Shown here: piece by piece, positions 25,965-35,071 of the stretch
How positions within the stretch are numbered: position 1 is the first letter of the stretch
Layout of the letters: every line of letters starts with the position of its first letter
DNA from: Chitinophaga filiformis
GTDB taxonomy: Bacteria > Bacteroidota > Bacteroidia > Chitinophagales > Chitinophagaceae
Direction of reading: 5' to 3'
DNA length: 64,000 bases
Assembly (NCBI RefSeq): GCF_021646545.1
Contig: NZ_JAKIRP010000003.1
Span: 186,001-250,000, forward strand
Translations under genes and position numbers: made by a program
The notes under the pieces: model-generated
What the model was told of the DNA's origin: nothing
Database searches by the model: none
Seen by the model: the letters and a program-made list of their open reading frames with translations, nothing else

Positions 25965-28900
25965 ATGCAATTCATAAGAAAGTTTCTTGTTCCCGGACAT
26001 TGGTACTTATTCCTGGCGTCTTTCTGTATACTGGCTGCGCCTGTGTCAAAAGCACAGCAAACGCGCGTCTATACCGAGCCGGATAAAGTTTTCAAAGATG
26101 CCCAGCAACTTTTCCAGCAGGAAAAATATGCAGTGGCCATGCAATTGTTCCGGCAAACGATTGATAATATCAGCTATTTCCAGGAAACCAGCCGTAGCCT
26201 GGTAAAAACAGACGCCCAGTATTATTATACCGTTTGTGCACTGAAACTGGGGCAGGCCAACGCGGAGAAACTGGCGCTGGACTTCCTGGCCTTCTATAAC
26301 AACAGCGCGAGGGAACAGCTTGTCAGTTACCAGCTGGCGAAGTACTACTTCCATCAGAATAAGCTGAAAGAGGCCATTCCCCTGTATGAAAAAGCCAACA
26401 TCGAAAACCTTTCCAACAGCGAGATCGCAGAAGCCAAGTTTGAACTGGCTTATTGCTATTTCAATGTAAAAGACTTTCAGAAGGCACAACCCCTGTTTGG
26501 CTCCATCAGGGAGGTGCAGGGCAAATACTACCTGCCTGCCAACTACTACTATGGCTTCATCGCCTACTACAACCGGCAGTACAACGACGCGCTCACCAGC
26601 TTCCAGCGCGTGGTGAACGATCCTAAATACAGCACTATCGTTCCTTATTACATCGCAGAGATCTATTACTTCCAGAATAAAAAAGACCAGTTGATCAGTT
26701 ATGCAGAACCGCTTGTTAAAAAAGGCGGACTTTATTATGAAGCAGAACTGAAACAATTACTGGGTCAGACATATTTCGAAAGAAGAGACTACCAGAAAGC
26801 ATTGCCTTATCTGCAGGAATTCCAGGACAATGCCGAGGAAGTAAGGAAAGAAGATATCTACCAGCTGTCATACAGCTACTACCAGACGGGCAACTACAAT
26901 AAAGCTATCAATGGTTTCAAGCAGTTGAGCAGTGAGCAGGATTCCCTGGGACAGAACTCTATGTACCTGTTGGGCGACTGCTACCTGCGTACCAACCAGA
27001 AAGCCAATGCCCGCAATGCATTTGCGTTCTGCGCCCGTAACAGCACCAATGCACAGCAACAGGAGATCTCGCGGTTCAACTACGGCAAACTGTCTTACGA
27101 ACTTGGCTACCAGGATGCCGCCATCACTGAACTCACCAGTTTCGTAAACAGTTATCCACAATCTGCGTACAACAAAGAAGCCCGTGAGATACTGGTGAAC
27201 CTGTTCCTGAACACCAACAACTACAATGATGCACTGACCATCATTGAGGCTACGCCGGACAAGTCACCGACGGTACTGAAGGCTTATCAGAAAGTGGCCT
27301 ACGGCCGCGCCACAGAACTGATCAACGACCAGCAACTGGCAGAAGCTGACCGCCTGCTGGATGTTTCACTGAAGAATCCTTACGATAAGAACCTGGTGCA
27401 ACTGGCACATTTCTGGAAAGCCGAAATTGCCATGCGACAGAATAAAACAGATGCCGCTATTGGTCACCTGAACGCTTACCTCACCGGCGGCGTACCTGCC
27501 TCCGGCGAAGCTAATGCGCAGACGGCCAGCTATAACATGGGTTACAGCCTCCTGAAGAAAGAGGACTATACCCGCGCCCTCCAGCACTTTGAAGCAGCTC
27601 AGCGCACCACTGGCCCGAATGCAGCACGTATCACGACCGATGCTGCCCTCCGCGCTGCTGACTGTTATTATATGCTGAAAGATTATGGGAAGGCACTGGG
27701 AATGTATGATAAGATCATCGCCAACAATCAGCCGGGATCTGACTACGCTACCTACCAGAAAAGTATCATCCTCGGTATCCAGGGTAAAACAAATGAAAAG
27801 GTGGCCCTCCTGAAACAGCTGGGCAGCAAATTCCCTTCTTCTGGTTTCGGCAACGATGCTGACCTGGAAATAGCCAATACTTACCTGGCAGAAGAAAAAT
27901 ACAATGAGGCCATCCCCTACCTGGAAAACGTATTGCAGAAACAGCCCAACGGACCGAATGCACCCCGTGCACTGCTGAAACTGGGTCTCTGCTATTTCAA
28001 CAAGGATAATGATGACAAGGCTATCTCCTATTACCGCCAGGTGGTAGAGAAATATCCCAACTCTCCCGAGGCAAATGAAGCACTGGCAGCCGTAAAAGAC
28101 ATCTACGTGAGCCAGGGTAAAACTGATGCCTATATCGCCCTGCTGAGATCTACAGGCCAGTCGGTAAGTGCATCTGCGGAAGACTCCCTGAGCTATGCAG
28201 CAGCAGAAACGAAGTTCAGCAACGGGGACTGTGCCGGCGCTACCATCGCTTTCAACAGCTACCTGCAACGGTTCCCGAACGGCGCATTTGTATTACCGGC
28301 CAGCTTCTATAAATCAGAATGTGCTTACAATGCGAAGGATTACACCGGTGCGTTACCCGGTTACGAGTTCGTACTGACAAAGAACAATAGCCTGTATGCA
28401 GAGCGTGCCGCTTTGCAGGCTGCGAATATCAACTTCTACCAGGTGAAAAATTATGAGAAGGCCCGCACCTACTATCTGCAGCTGCAGGACCTTTCCACCA
28501 CCAAAGAGAACACCTTCGCCGCTACCCGCGGACTATTGCGTAGTAATTATCAGTTGAAACACTGGGATGAAGTGAACAGCTATGCTGAGATCCTGTTGTC
28601 CAGCAGCAATATCAGTACCGACGATCAGATCATCGGTCATGCTTACCTGGGCCGTGCAGAACAGGAACAGGGCAACTACGATGAAGCGATCAAAGAATAT
28701 AAGATAGCTGCAGGCCTTACCAAGTCTGAAATAGGCGCTGAGGCCCGTTATAACCTGGCATACTGCCTGTTGCAGAAGAACGACCTGGCAGGTGCAGAGA
28801 AAGCCGGTTTTGATGTAATAAAGAATACACCGGGATACGAAGTGTGGGTGGCTAAATCCTACATCCTCCTGGGTGATGTATATGCGCGTCAGAAAGACTA

Positions 28901-29036
28901 CTTCAATGCAAAGGCTACCTTCCAGAGCATTGCAGAGAACTGTCCGATACCTGAGCTGAAACAGGAAGCAAAGGACAAACTGGCGAAAGTAGAAGCAGAA
29001 GAAAAGTCTGCCTCTAAAATCAAATCCAATAAATAA
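25965..29036 (+). CDS. Large exported tetratricopeptide-repeat protein
   Basis: A 1023-residue protein with a signal peptide (cut near SKAQQT, residue 29-31) and about 20 degenerate TPR units from residue 35 to the end; repeated features are an Ala-Tyr pattern such as ALPYLQEFQ, AIPYLENVL and YDEAIKEYKIA. The periplasmic or outer-membrane location is inferred. The C-terminus is a charged Lys/Glu tail. The next gene, 17 bases downstream, encodes an outer-membrane barrel, and then an HU-like membrane protein, a trio I have seen together in Bacteroidota; partner binding for the barrel is a reasonable but unproven role. Confidence 0.85.
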   Translation: MQFIRKFLVPGHWYLFLASFCILAAPVSKAQQTRVYTEPDKVFKDAQQLFQQEKYAVAMQLFRQTIDNISYFQETSRSLVKTDAQYYYTVCALKLGQANAEKLALDFLAFYNNSAREQLVSYQLAKYYFHQNKLKEAIPLYEKANIENLSNSEIAEAKFELAYCYFNVKDFQKAQPLFGSIREVQGKYYLPANYYYGFIAYYNRQYNDALTSFQRVVNDPKYSTIVPYYIAEIYYFQNKKDQLISYAEPLVKKGGLYYEAELKQLLGQTYFERRDYQKALPYLQEFQDNAEEVRKEDIYQLSYSYYQTGNYNKAINGFKQLSSEQDSLGQNSMYLLGDCYLRTNQKANARNAFAFCARNSTNAQQQEISRFNYGKLSYELGYQDAAITELTSFVNSYPQSAYNKEAREILVNLFLNTNNYNDALTIIEATPDKSPTVLKAYQKVAYGRATELINDQQLAEADRLLDVSLKNPYDKNLVQLAHFWKAEIAMRQNKTDAAIGHLNAYLTGGVPASGEANAQTASYNMGYSLLKKEDYTRALQHFEAAQRTTGPNAARITTDAALRAADCYYMLKDYGKALGMYDKIIANNQPGSDYATYQKSIILGIQGKTNEKVALLKQLGSKFPSSGFGNDADLEIANTYLAEEKYNEAIPYLENVLQKQPNGPNAPRALLKLGLCYFNKDNDDKAISYYRQVVEKYPNSPEANEALAAVKDIYVSQGKTDAYIALLRSTGQSVSASAEDSLSYAAAETKFSNGDCAGATIAFNSYLQRFPNGAFVLPASFYKSECAYNAKDYTGALPGYEFVLTKNNSLYAERAALQAANINFYQVKNYEKARTYYLQLQDLSTTKENTFAATRGLLRSNYQLKHWDEVNSYAEILLSSSNISTDDQIIGHAYLGRAEQEQGNYDEAIKEYKIAAGLTKSEIGAEARYNLAYCLLQKNDLAGAEKAGFDVIKNTPGYEVWVAKSYILLGDVYARQKDYFNAKATFQSIAENCPIPELKQEAKDKLAKVEAEEKSASKIKSNK

Positions 29037-29053
29037 TTCCGAATTACGTTAGC

Positions 29054-30703
29054 ATGAACGCTTATATCAAACATATTCACCGGTTTCTGGCAGTAGCAGG
29101 TTGCAGTGCAGCAGGTATCATGATGCATCAGCAGGCTTACGCACAGGAGAACCTGAAGGAAGAAACTATCGATATCATTTCCAACTACCGGCCCAAACTG
29201 CGGGATGCAGCCAAACTGAACCTGACAGCTTCCCTGCCCGGTTTTGATACTACCCGTCCGCGGTTGCAGTACCAGGTACCGGCCCTGAACCTTTATTTCA
29301 TGTACCAGCCCATTCCGCTAAAGCCACTGGCGCTGGGTAAGGATTCACTGAGCCGGTTACAGAACAACTTCATCAAGGTCGGTTATGGTAATCTGAGCAC
29401 GCCCCTGGTACAGGCAGGTTTTGGTACCGGCAGACAGGAAAAATATAACTTCGGATTGTATGTAAACTATACCTCCTCCAAAGGAGATATCAAGAACCAG
29501 GACTATAGTGCGCTCAATGTACTGGGTTCAGGTACCTACTTCACTCCCCTGTGGGAAGTAAACGGTAGTATCGGGTACGACCGCAACCAGGTGCATTATT
29601 ATGGGTATGATCATGCCACACTGGAGTTCGCCAAAAATGATATCAGACAGACCTTTAACCAGTTCACCGCACAAGTAGGCGCGAAGAACAGGACACTGAA
29701 CGACTGGGCATTTAAATTCGAGCCTTCTGCAAAATTCATTTACTTCAGCGATTCCTATAAACGTAAAGAGCCTACCGCTATCTTCAAGATCCCGGTATCC
29801 AAGCAACTGTTTGAGGATATTTACCTGAGAGCAGAGGGCATCTTTGACCTGTCTTCATTCAAAGAAGACGATCATGAGCAGATCAACAATAATGTGGTGG
29901 CCATTCATCCGGCATTGGAGATCATCAAGCCACGCTTTGTATTGCATGCAGGTGTGAACCCTACCTGGACCAACAGTAAGTTCTACCTGCTGCCAGACAT
30001 CGTGAACGAGTCGCATATTATCTACAAGAAAGTGATCCTGAGCAGTGGATGGATCTCTTACGTTAACAAGAACAGTTACCGCAACCTGGCTAACCAGAAT
30101 CCGTTCATCGGCAGCTATGGCCCGGGGATCCTGAATACGAGAGTAGAAGAGAAATACACCGGTATCAAAGGAACGATCGGCAGCCATTTTAACTACAATA
30201 CCAAGTTTGCCGCTGTGACCTGGCATAACCTGCCGCTGTTCGTGAATGACAGCATTGACGGTAAAACCTTCTACACCAAAAATGAGGAGGAGCTGAAAGC
30301 CTTTAACCTGCATGCAGAAGTGGGCTATATACAGGAGGAAAAGTTCCAGATGAGGTTAGCTTTCGACTGGTTCAACTATAACAAACAGAAGACCGAGATC
30401 AAGCCATGGGGCCTGATCCCTTTCCAGGCAGACGCCTTCGCGCAATACACTATTGCTAAAAAGCTGCATCTGAATGCGAACCTGTATTATCTGGGCGGTA
30501 CTTACTACCAGGTATTTGCTACGCAGGATTTCGATAAAACCAAAGGTAAATGGGACCTGAGCGCTGGCGCGAACTACGATATTGGCAGGAATTTCAACAT
30601 CTGGGTAAATGCCAATAACCTGTTTAACACCAAATACCAGCGCTGGTACGGATACCCCACCTACGGGCTGAATGTACTGGGAGGCGTGATGATTAAATTT
30701 TAA
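29054..30703 (+). CDS. TonB-receptor-like outer membrane beta-barrel protein without plug
   Basis: A 549-residue protein with a signal peptide (cut near AYAQEN, residue 30-32), a short periplasmic N-terminus and a barrel made of alternating hydrophobic/polar strands. It ends with LGGVMIKF, an aromatic C-terminus used by the BAM machinery. The segment VNANNLFNTKYQRWYGYPTY near 518-537 resembles the C-terminal strands of TonB-dependent receptors. No carboxypeptidase-like or plug domain is present, so it is not a complete TonB receptor. It follows the TPR gene by 17 bases. Confidence 0.8.
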   Translation: MNAYIKHIHRFLAVAGCSAAGIMMHQQAYAQENLKEETIDIISNYRPKLRDAAKLNLTASLPGFDTTRPRLQYQVPALNLYFMYQPIPLKPLALGKDSLSRLQNNFIKVGYGNLSTPLVQAGFGTGRQEKYNFGLYVNYTSSKGDIKNQDYSALNVLGSGTYFTPLWEVNGSIGYDRNQVHYYGYDHATLEFAKNDIRQTFNQFTAQVGAKNRTLNDWAFKFEPSAKFIYFSDSYKRKEPTAIFKIPVSKQLFEDIYLRAEGIFDLSSFKEDDHEQINNNVVAIHPALEIIKPRFVLHAGVNPTWTNSKFYLLPDIVNESHIIYKKVILSSGWISYVNKNSYRNLANQNPFIGSYGPGILNTRVEEKYTGIKGTIGSHFNYNTKFAAVTWHNLPLFVNDSIDGKTFYTKNEEELKAFNLHAEVGYIQEEKFQMRLAFDWFNYNKQKTEIKPWGLIPFQADAFAQYTIAKKLHLNANLYYLGGTYYQVFATQDFDKTKGKWDLSAGANYDIGRNFNIWVNANNLFNTKYQRWYGYPTYGLNVLGGVMIKF

Positions 30704-30733
30704 AATCGTAAAATTGCAGTCATAATCAAGGTT

Positions 30734-30780
30734 TAAGGATCAGGAATTAACATAATATATTGCCCCATTCCTGATCCTTA
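30734..30780. repeat. Intergenic hairpin of the GATCAGGAAT family, perfect copy
   Basis: TAAGGATCAGGAAT at 30734-30747 pairs exactly with ATTCCTGATCCTTA at 30767-30780 around a 19-base loop. It lies between the barrel gene and the HU-like gene. Confidence 0.65.
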
Positions 30781-30834
30781 GCTCCTGATTCCGTTCGAGA
30801 GAGTCATTTTATAATAATAGGAATATCTACGTAA

Positions 30835-31941
30835 TTGGTACTACAGCAATACATACAGGAAATTTTGTTCAGGCAGCATACCTGCTGTCTGCCCCAACTA
30901 GGCGTATTCAAACTGACGCATACCCCCGCACGTTACGATGTCACCAATAAAACAATATCCCCTCCGGGAGAGATTATCACATTTGAGGAAACATTGACTA
31001 ACGACGGAGGTCTGGTAGAGTGGATCTCCCAGAAAGAGCTTCTGGTGCCTGCCATCGCACAGCTGAAGATGGAAAAGTACATAGATGATTTCAGGCAGCT
31101 GCTGAAAAAGGGCGAGCCTGTGGTGATACCTGGTGTCGGAAAGCTGCTCGCCAATGCGGTGGGCAGGATCTCCTTTGAACAGGAACCACCGGTCATCACA
31201 AGGGATGTACTGCATGTGAGCCCGGTGATCAGGCAGGATGCGAGTCACAAGGTAACGGTAGGTACGAAAGAGGTAGTGAATAAGCAGGTGGTGGATCACC
31301 TGACGGCATCACCGTCGTCATCATCTTCTTCCTCTGCTGCTGCATCTCCGGCTTCCACACCTTCATCAACCTCATCCGCATCTTCCATCCCGCCGGCAGC
31401 GTCTTCGGATCAGGGAATTAAACCGCCTGCGACGACTGCTGCTGCAACGGAGGACTATGAATATGAAGGATATACCAGGGAAATACCTTCCAAATTGCGC
31501 TGGCTGTGGATTGCCATCCCGGTAGCCTCAGTAGCGACGGCCGTTATTGTATGGTATTCTGTCAACAAGAACAGACCACAGATCACAAGAGCGGAAAGCG
31601 CCCTTAATCCGTCCCCTGTTGAGGCAGTGCCAGCACCTCAGCCACCAGCGGAGGACAGTTCATCTCAGGCAGCTGCCGCCACACCTGCAGACCCGGCGAC
31701 GCTGGAATATGATGTTGTTTTTGAAACATTTAAAAACAAAAAGGCGGGATTGGCCAAGTACAAGACGCGAAAAAATGTATGGGGGCAACCGGTGGTACTG
31801 GACACCAATAATGATTCTACATTGCTTATGCTGGGCGAACACTTCAATACTCTTCCAGCCGATACTGCTGTGATGAAGGATTCAGTAGCCAAAAAGTACG
31901 GGGTTACTAAAGTCTTTCTGGTGAATTCACCCAAAAAGTAA
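30835..31941 (+). CDS. HU-CCDC81-type membrane protein with SPOR-like C-terminus
   Basis: A 368-residue protein. Residues 1-125 match two HU-like (CCDC81-type bacterial) domains: YIQEILFRQHTCCLPQLGVF at the start, then GEPVVIPGVGKLLANAVGRI near 93-112. A Ser/Pro/Ala-rich linker (155-200), one membrane helix (WLWIAIPVASVATAVIVWYS near 224-243) and a C-terminal domain with TFKNKKAGLAKYKTRKNVWG near 298-317 follow. The C-terminal domain is SPOR-like, so it may bind denuded peptidoglycan while the HU part faces the cytosol. The start is a TTG at 30835, one codon from the conserved YIQE region. It follows the TPR-barrel pair. Confidence 0.78.
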   Translation: MVLQQYIQEILFRQHTCCLPQLGVFKLTHTPARYDVTNKTISPPGEIITFEETLTNDGGLVEWISQKELLVPAIAQLKMEKYIDDFRQLLKKGEPVVIPGVGKLLANAVGRISFEQEPPVITRDVLHVSPVIRQDASHKVTVGTKEVVNKQVVDHLTASPSSSSSSSAAASPASTPSSTSSASSIPPAASSDQGIKPPATTAAATEDYEYEGYTREIPSKLRWLWIAIPVASVATAVIVWYSVNKNRPQITRAESALNPSPVEAVPAPQPPAEDSSSQAAAATPADPATLEYDVVFETFKNKKAGLAKYKTRKNVWGQPVVLDTNNDSTLLMLGEHFNTLPADTAVMKDSVAKKYGVTKVFLVNSPKK

Positions 31942-31973
31942 TCATAGATTATCCCAGGCGGATAAATAATACC

Positions 31974-32020
31974 AGGCGGGGTAGTACTTCCAAACAAGAA
32001 GTACTACCCCGCCTCTTTTT
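31974..32020 (+). terminator. Strong rho-independent terminator
   Basis: AGGCGGGGTAGTACTTC at 31974-31990 pairs perfectly over 17 bp with 31998-32014 around a 7-base loop, followed by TTTTT. It ends the TPR-barrel-HU transcript. Confidence 0.93.
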
Positions 32021-32292
32021 ATACAAACTGCAGCCTGAAATACGGCCGTCTTACATGTGGTGGCCCTGGCGAAACACTTTGGATGGAATGCCCGGGCCCA
32101 TAGGCCTACCTCCGATGTCCACAACAAATACATGAGAGACAAGAAGCCTCTGAGACAAGGTGCTTGCCCAGGACATCTCCCTGCCAACAGGCAACGGCAC
32201 TCCCAAAGGCAAGATACCTTTCGATGGGAACTACAGCCAGCTCTGATCCTGAATTACATTGGGGAAACGTGTACCCTGGAGCTATAGATACA
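32021..32292. other. Gene-free stretch, possible coding remnant
   Basis: About 270 bases after the terminator and before the stop of the convergent SDR gene. A short plus-strand piece (ending at about 32250) reads as DISLPTGNGTPKGKIPFDGN and stops, with no start in frame. It looks like the C-terminus of a lost protein but could be chance. The other short frames here are not credible. Confidence 0.3.
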
Positions 32293-33186
32293 CTAAATTT
32301 CTTTTGCAACGATTTCCAGTCCTTCTTCAAAACTATGGGGAGCAAAACCCAGCTCTTTCACGGCCTTGTCTATAACAAAACCTGTTTTAGCGGGGCGTTT
32401 GGCAGGTTGTGTGAAGCTTTTGGCGTCTACCTTTTCAAGAAGCTGTGTGTTCAGTTTGAAATAACCGGCAGTTTGTACTGCCATCTGATAAGGGGTCAGC
32501 GTTTCCTTTCCTGAGATGTGGAATATACCGGTGGCTTTCTTGTCTGCTACCAGTTTACATCCTACGGCGAGGTCCTGTACGAGCGTTGGGGTACGCCACT
32601 GGTCGTCCACCACCTTCAGTTTCTTACCCTGCTCCAGGTTGTTCTTTACCCAGGTAATAATATTACTGCGTTTGGGATCTGCCGCAACGCCATATACCAG
32701 TACCGTACGTACGATAGCCCAGGGAAGCTTACTGTTGCGGACCATACTTTCTGCCGCTACCTTGCTGGAACCATAATAGCTGATGGGGTTGACTGCATCT
32801 TCTTCTGCATAGGGTCCCTGTAAACCATCAAATACAAAATCGGTAGACAGGAAAATGAAGAAGGTGTTATGCTTTTCTGCAGCCTGCAATAAATAACGCG
32901 TTGCCGCTACATTGGTATCCCAGCAGAGGTCTTTATTGCGTTCACAATCATCTACCTGGGTCATAGCCGCAGCATGGATCAGTATATCCGGCTGATGCTT
33001 TTCCAGCAGGTGCCGCACGCTGGTGGCATCCCGCAGATTGGTAGCTTCGTAGGTATATCCCGTCTGCATCGGCAAACGGTTAGGACCTCGCCCGCTGGCT
33101 ATTACCTGATACCGGCCATCCTCCAAAAAAACTGGAATTAGGTGCTGGCCCAATAATCCGTTGCTTCCTGTGATTAATACCTTCAT
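32293..33186 (-). CDS. SDR family sugar-nucleotide reductase (dTDP-4-dehydrorhamnose reductase-like)
   Basis: A 297-residue NAD(P)-dependent extended SDR. The cofactor motif TGSNGLLGQHL is at 6-16, DILIHAAAMTQVDDCERNK near 68-86, LSTDFVFDG near 113-121 and the catalytic YxxxK in YYGSSKVAAES near 138-148. It resembles RfbD (RmlD) proteins that reduce dTDP-4-keto-L-rhamnose, but no other rml gene is near, so another sugar-nucleotide substrate is possible. Confidence 0.85.
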   Translation of the reverse strand: MKVLITGSNGLLGQHLIPVFLEDGRYQVIASGRGPNRLPMQTGYTYEATNLRDATSVRHLLEKHQPDILIHAAAMTQVDDCERNKDLCWDTNVAATRYLLQAAEKHNTFFIFLSTDFVFDGLQGPYAEEDAVNPISYYGSSKVAAESMVRNSKLPWAIVRTVLVYGVAADPKRSNIITWVKNNLEQGKKLKVVDDQWRTPTLVQDLAVGCKLVADKKATGIFHISGKETLTPYQMAVQTAGYFKLNTQLLEKVDAKSFTQPAKRPAKTGFVIDKAVKELGFAPHSFEEGLEIVAKEI

Positions 33187-33499
33187 TTCTATGCCTTTTA
33201 CTAAAATTACGAATTCAGTTTCAATTCCGAATTACCAATTACTGCGGAACAACAGGATTATCGATTCCTTCTGCAATGAAGGACACCGGCGCAGCAGGCA
33301 GATTGCAGCCAGACAGGAAGGAAGAAAGCATGGAGGGCAGCGGGTTTGAAAGCCTGCAAGCATATAAATCAGCTCAAAACAAGAAGATCGCTTACACGGA
33401 CATACGATTATTGTTAAAGATATCTGGTCAAAAAAACAAGGCTGACCTACCGGTCAGCCTTGTTTTTTTGAATATCCATGGCTCAGATAAGCAGCAGAT
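33187..33499. other. Intergenic region with one terminator
   Basis: 313 bases between the SDR gene start and the GLUG lipoprotein stop. It contains the terminator at 33431-33468 and the short palindromic GAATTCAGTTTCAATTC area near 33212. No gene supported. Confidence 0.5.
33431..33468 (-). terminator. Perfect 17-bp terminator of the GLUG lipoprotein gene
   Basis: AAAAAACAAGGCTGACC at 33431-33447 and its exact complement at 33452-33468 surround a TACC loop; A/T runs on both sides make it work in either direction. The minus-strand gene ends 31 bases before it. Confidence 0.9.
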
Positions 33500-34804
33500 T
33501 TATTCCCACCATAATTTTAACGGATGGTCAAAATCTGTATCCAGTCTGAATGGTCGTTTACCTGCGGGGGCAGTAGTACCGGCCGGCCATTCCACTACTT
33601 CCAGCGTAGCCGCCTGTATACCAAGTTCTGAGATGTTAGTGGCCATTCTTACGCCTGGTTCGGGAGTACCTGCCGTTGCGAAACAATTGGTGATAATAGT
33701 AGTGCTCGTGGGCGTTAAAGGCCCCATAGAAAGGAAGCGGGATACATCTGCGTTGTAATCATGTACAATAGCATAACTATTGGAGATATGGCCATCTCCT
33801 GCCGGCACACCGGCGAGTCCGCCAGCACCATAAGCATCGAAGGAGAAATAAGCGTAACACATGTTGATGTTGCACCCTCCAAAACTGCCCATCAGGCCCC
33901 CCACGTTACTTGCTTTCAGATGTCCCCTGAAAGAACAACCTGTCATATTGGTATTGTAGTTAAATCCCGAAATGCCGCCCGCGTAAGAAAATACGCTCTT
34001 ATCTACCACAATGTCACCTTTCACCGAACAGGCAATAATATTTGCATGCCAGGAAAAACCTACTATACCTCCATATTGTCCCTCTACGCCTGCAAAACCC
34101 TCCGGAGCAAGTTCGAGTCTGATATTCTTTATTGTGCTGCCGCTGTCTGCATCAGCGAACAGGCCTATGTATGAAGACTGATTTTCTTTATGTGGTGCGT
34201 TGATCTTCAGGTTGGTGATCTTATGCCCCTGGCCGTCATAAGTGCCTTTCAGGCTGCGAAAGCAAGGCGCCCTGTTGAACATTGTATCGGGGAAAGCGAA
34301 ATCTTGCACCTGCACATAATGATCTGATGCATCAGGATTACGCATGGCGTACATATTAATGAAATCACGGTAATCCCTGATCTTGTATTCAGCCTTCTCG
34401 GTTTTTACCTGTATTGTTGTATCGGGGCCGCTAAGTGTTACCTTCAGGGTCATTTCACCATCACGGTAACGTATCAACCCATTTAATCCAAGTGTAGCGC
34501 CACCACTTGCATTCAGCTTACCGCTGCCTTTCACCAGTGTATCTGTTGCCTTTTCCAGACCATTGCTGCCAACCAGTTCATATGTAAATGCCCGGCCAGA
34601 TACACCATTGCTGATTGTTGCATAGATGCCAGGTCCGTTGATCATAGTAGAAAGCTCGAATGCTCCGATCTGGTTATAATTAAAGGTAACCTGGGTTTTG
34701 TCGGGGGCCGGTTCCGGGGTAGGAGTTTCAGAACCGCCGTCTTTACTGCAGGCGGTTGCTAACAGCATGGTTGCTGTCAAAGCACATAGGTATAAGTGTG
34801 TCAT
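33500..34804 (-). CDS. GLUG-motif surface lipoprotein
   Basis: A 434-residue lipoprotein with lipobox LLATAC (Cys19) and a Pro/Glu spacer. Residues 35-160 form an Ig-like region. From about 180 there are GLUG-like repeats of the adhesin beta-helix type: GLFADADSGSTIKNIRLE near 222-239, YGGIVGFSWHANIIACSVKG near 250-269, YAGGISGF and VGGLMGSFGG near 305. GLUG proteins in Bacteroidota are usually outer-membrane-attached adhesins or polysaccharide-binding proteins; function here is inferred. Confidence 0.82.
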   Translation of the reverse strand: MTHLYLCALTATMLLATACSKDGGSETPTPEPAPDKTQVTFNYNQIGAFELSTMINGPGIYATISNGVSGRAFTYELVGSNGLEKATDTLVKGSGKLNASGGATLGLNGLIRYRDGEMTLKVTLSGPDTTIQVKTEKAEYKIRDYRDFINMYAMRNPDASDHYVQVQDFAFPDTMFNRAPCFRSLKGTYDGQGHKITNLKINAPHKENQSSYIGLFADADSGSTIKNIRLELAPEGFAGVEGQYGGIVGFSWHANIIACSVKGDIVVDKSVFSYAGGISGFNYNTNMTGCSFRGHLKASNVGGLMGSFGGCNINMCYAYFSFDAYGAGGLAGVPAGDGHISNSYAIVHDYNADVSRFLSMGPLTPTSTTIITNCFATAGTPEPGVRMATNISELGIQAATLEVVEWPAGTTAPAGKRPFRLDTDFDHPLKLWWE

Positions 34805-35015
34805 GTATAGGAATTCTTGGTTAGTATTGATGTAAAATTATTAAAAATAGTCATATAAATGCCGGACAGGAAAGCACCTGGCAAGACAATACCAGCGTTT
34901 CCAGGAATTGTATCATCTGCAAGACGACACTACTGTGAACCAGATACAAGCTGTCGGGATCATAATATTGCTGATGGTCAACAGTTAAAAGGCTACGGCA
35001 AGGGAAGTAAGCTGA

Positions 35016-35046
35016 ATAAAAAAGGCCGTATCGGTTTGATACGGCC
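35016..35046 (-). terminator. Terminator of the prolyl oligopeptidase gene
   Basis: On the minus strand GGCCGTATC and GATACGGCC form a 9-bp stem around a 5-base loop, followed by a T run. Confidence 0.85.
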
Positions 35047-35071
35047 ATTGACGTTAATGATCTAATATATT

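Noticed and set aside
32057..32345. Short overlapping frames on both strands after the HU-like gene
   Set aside because: Arg/His-rich translations, no start signals, overlap with the real SDR gene; only a possible remnant is noted.
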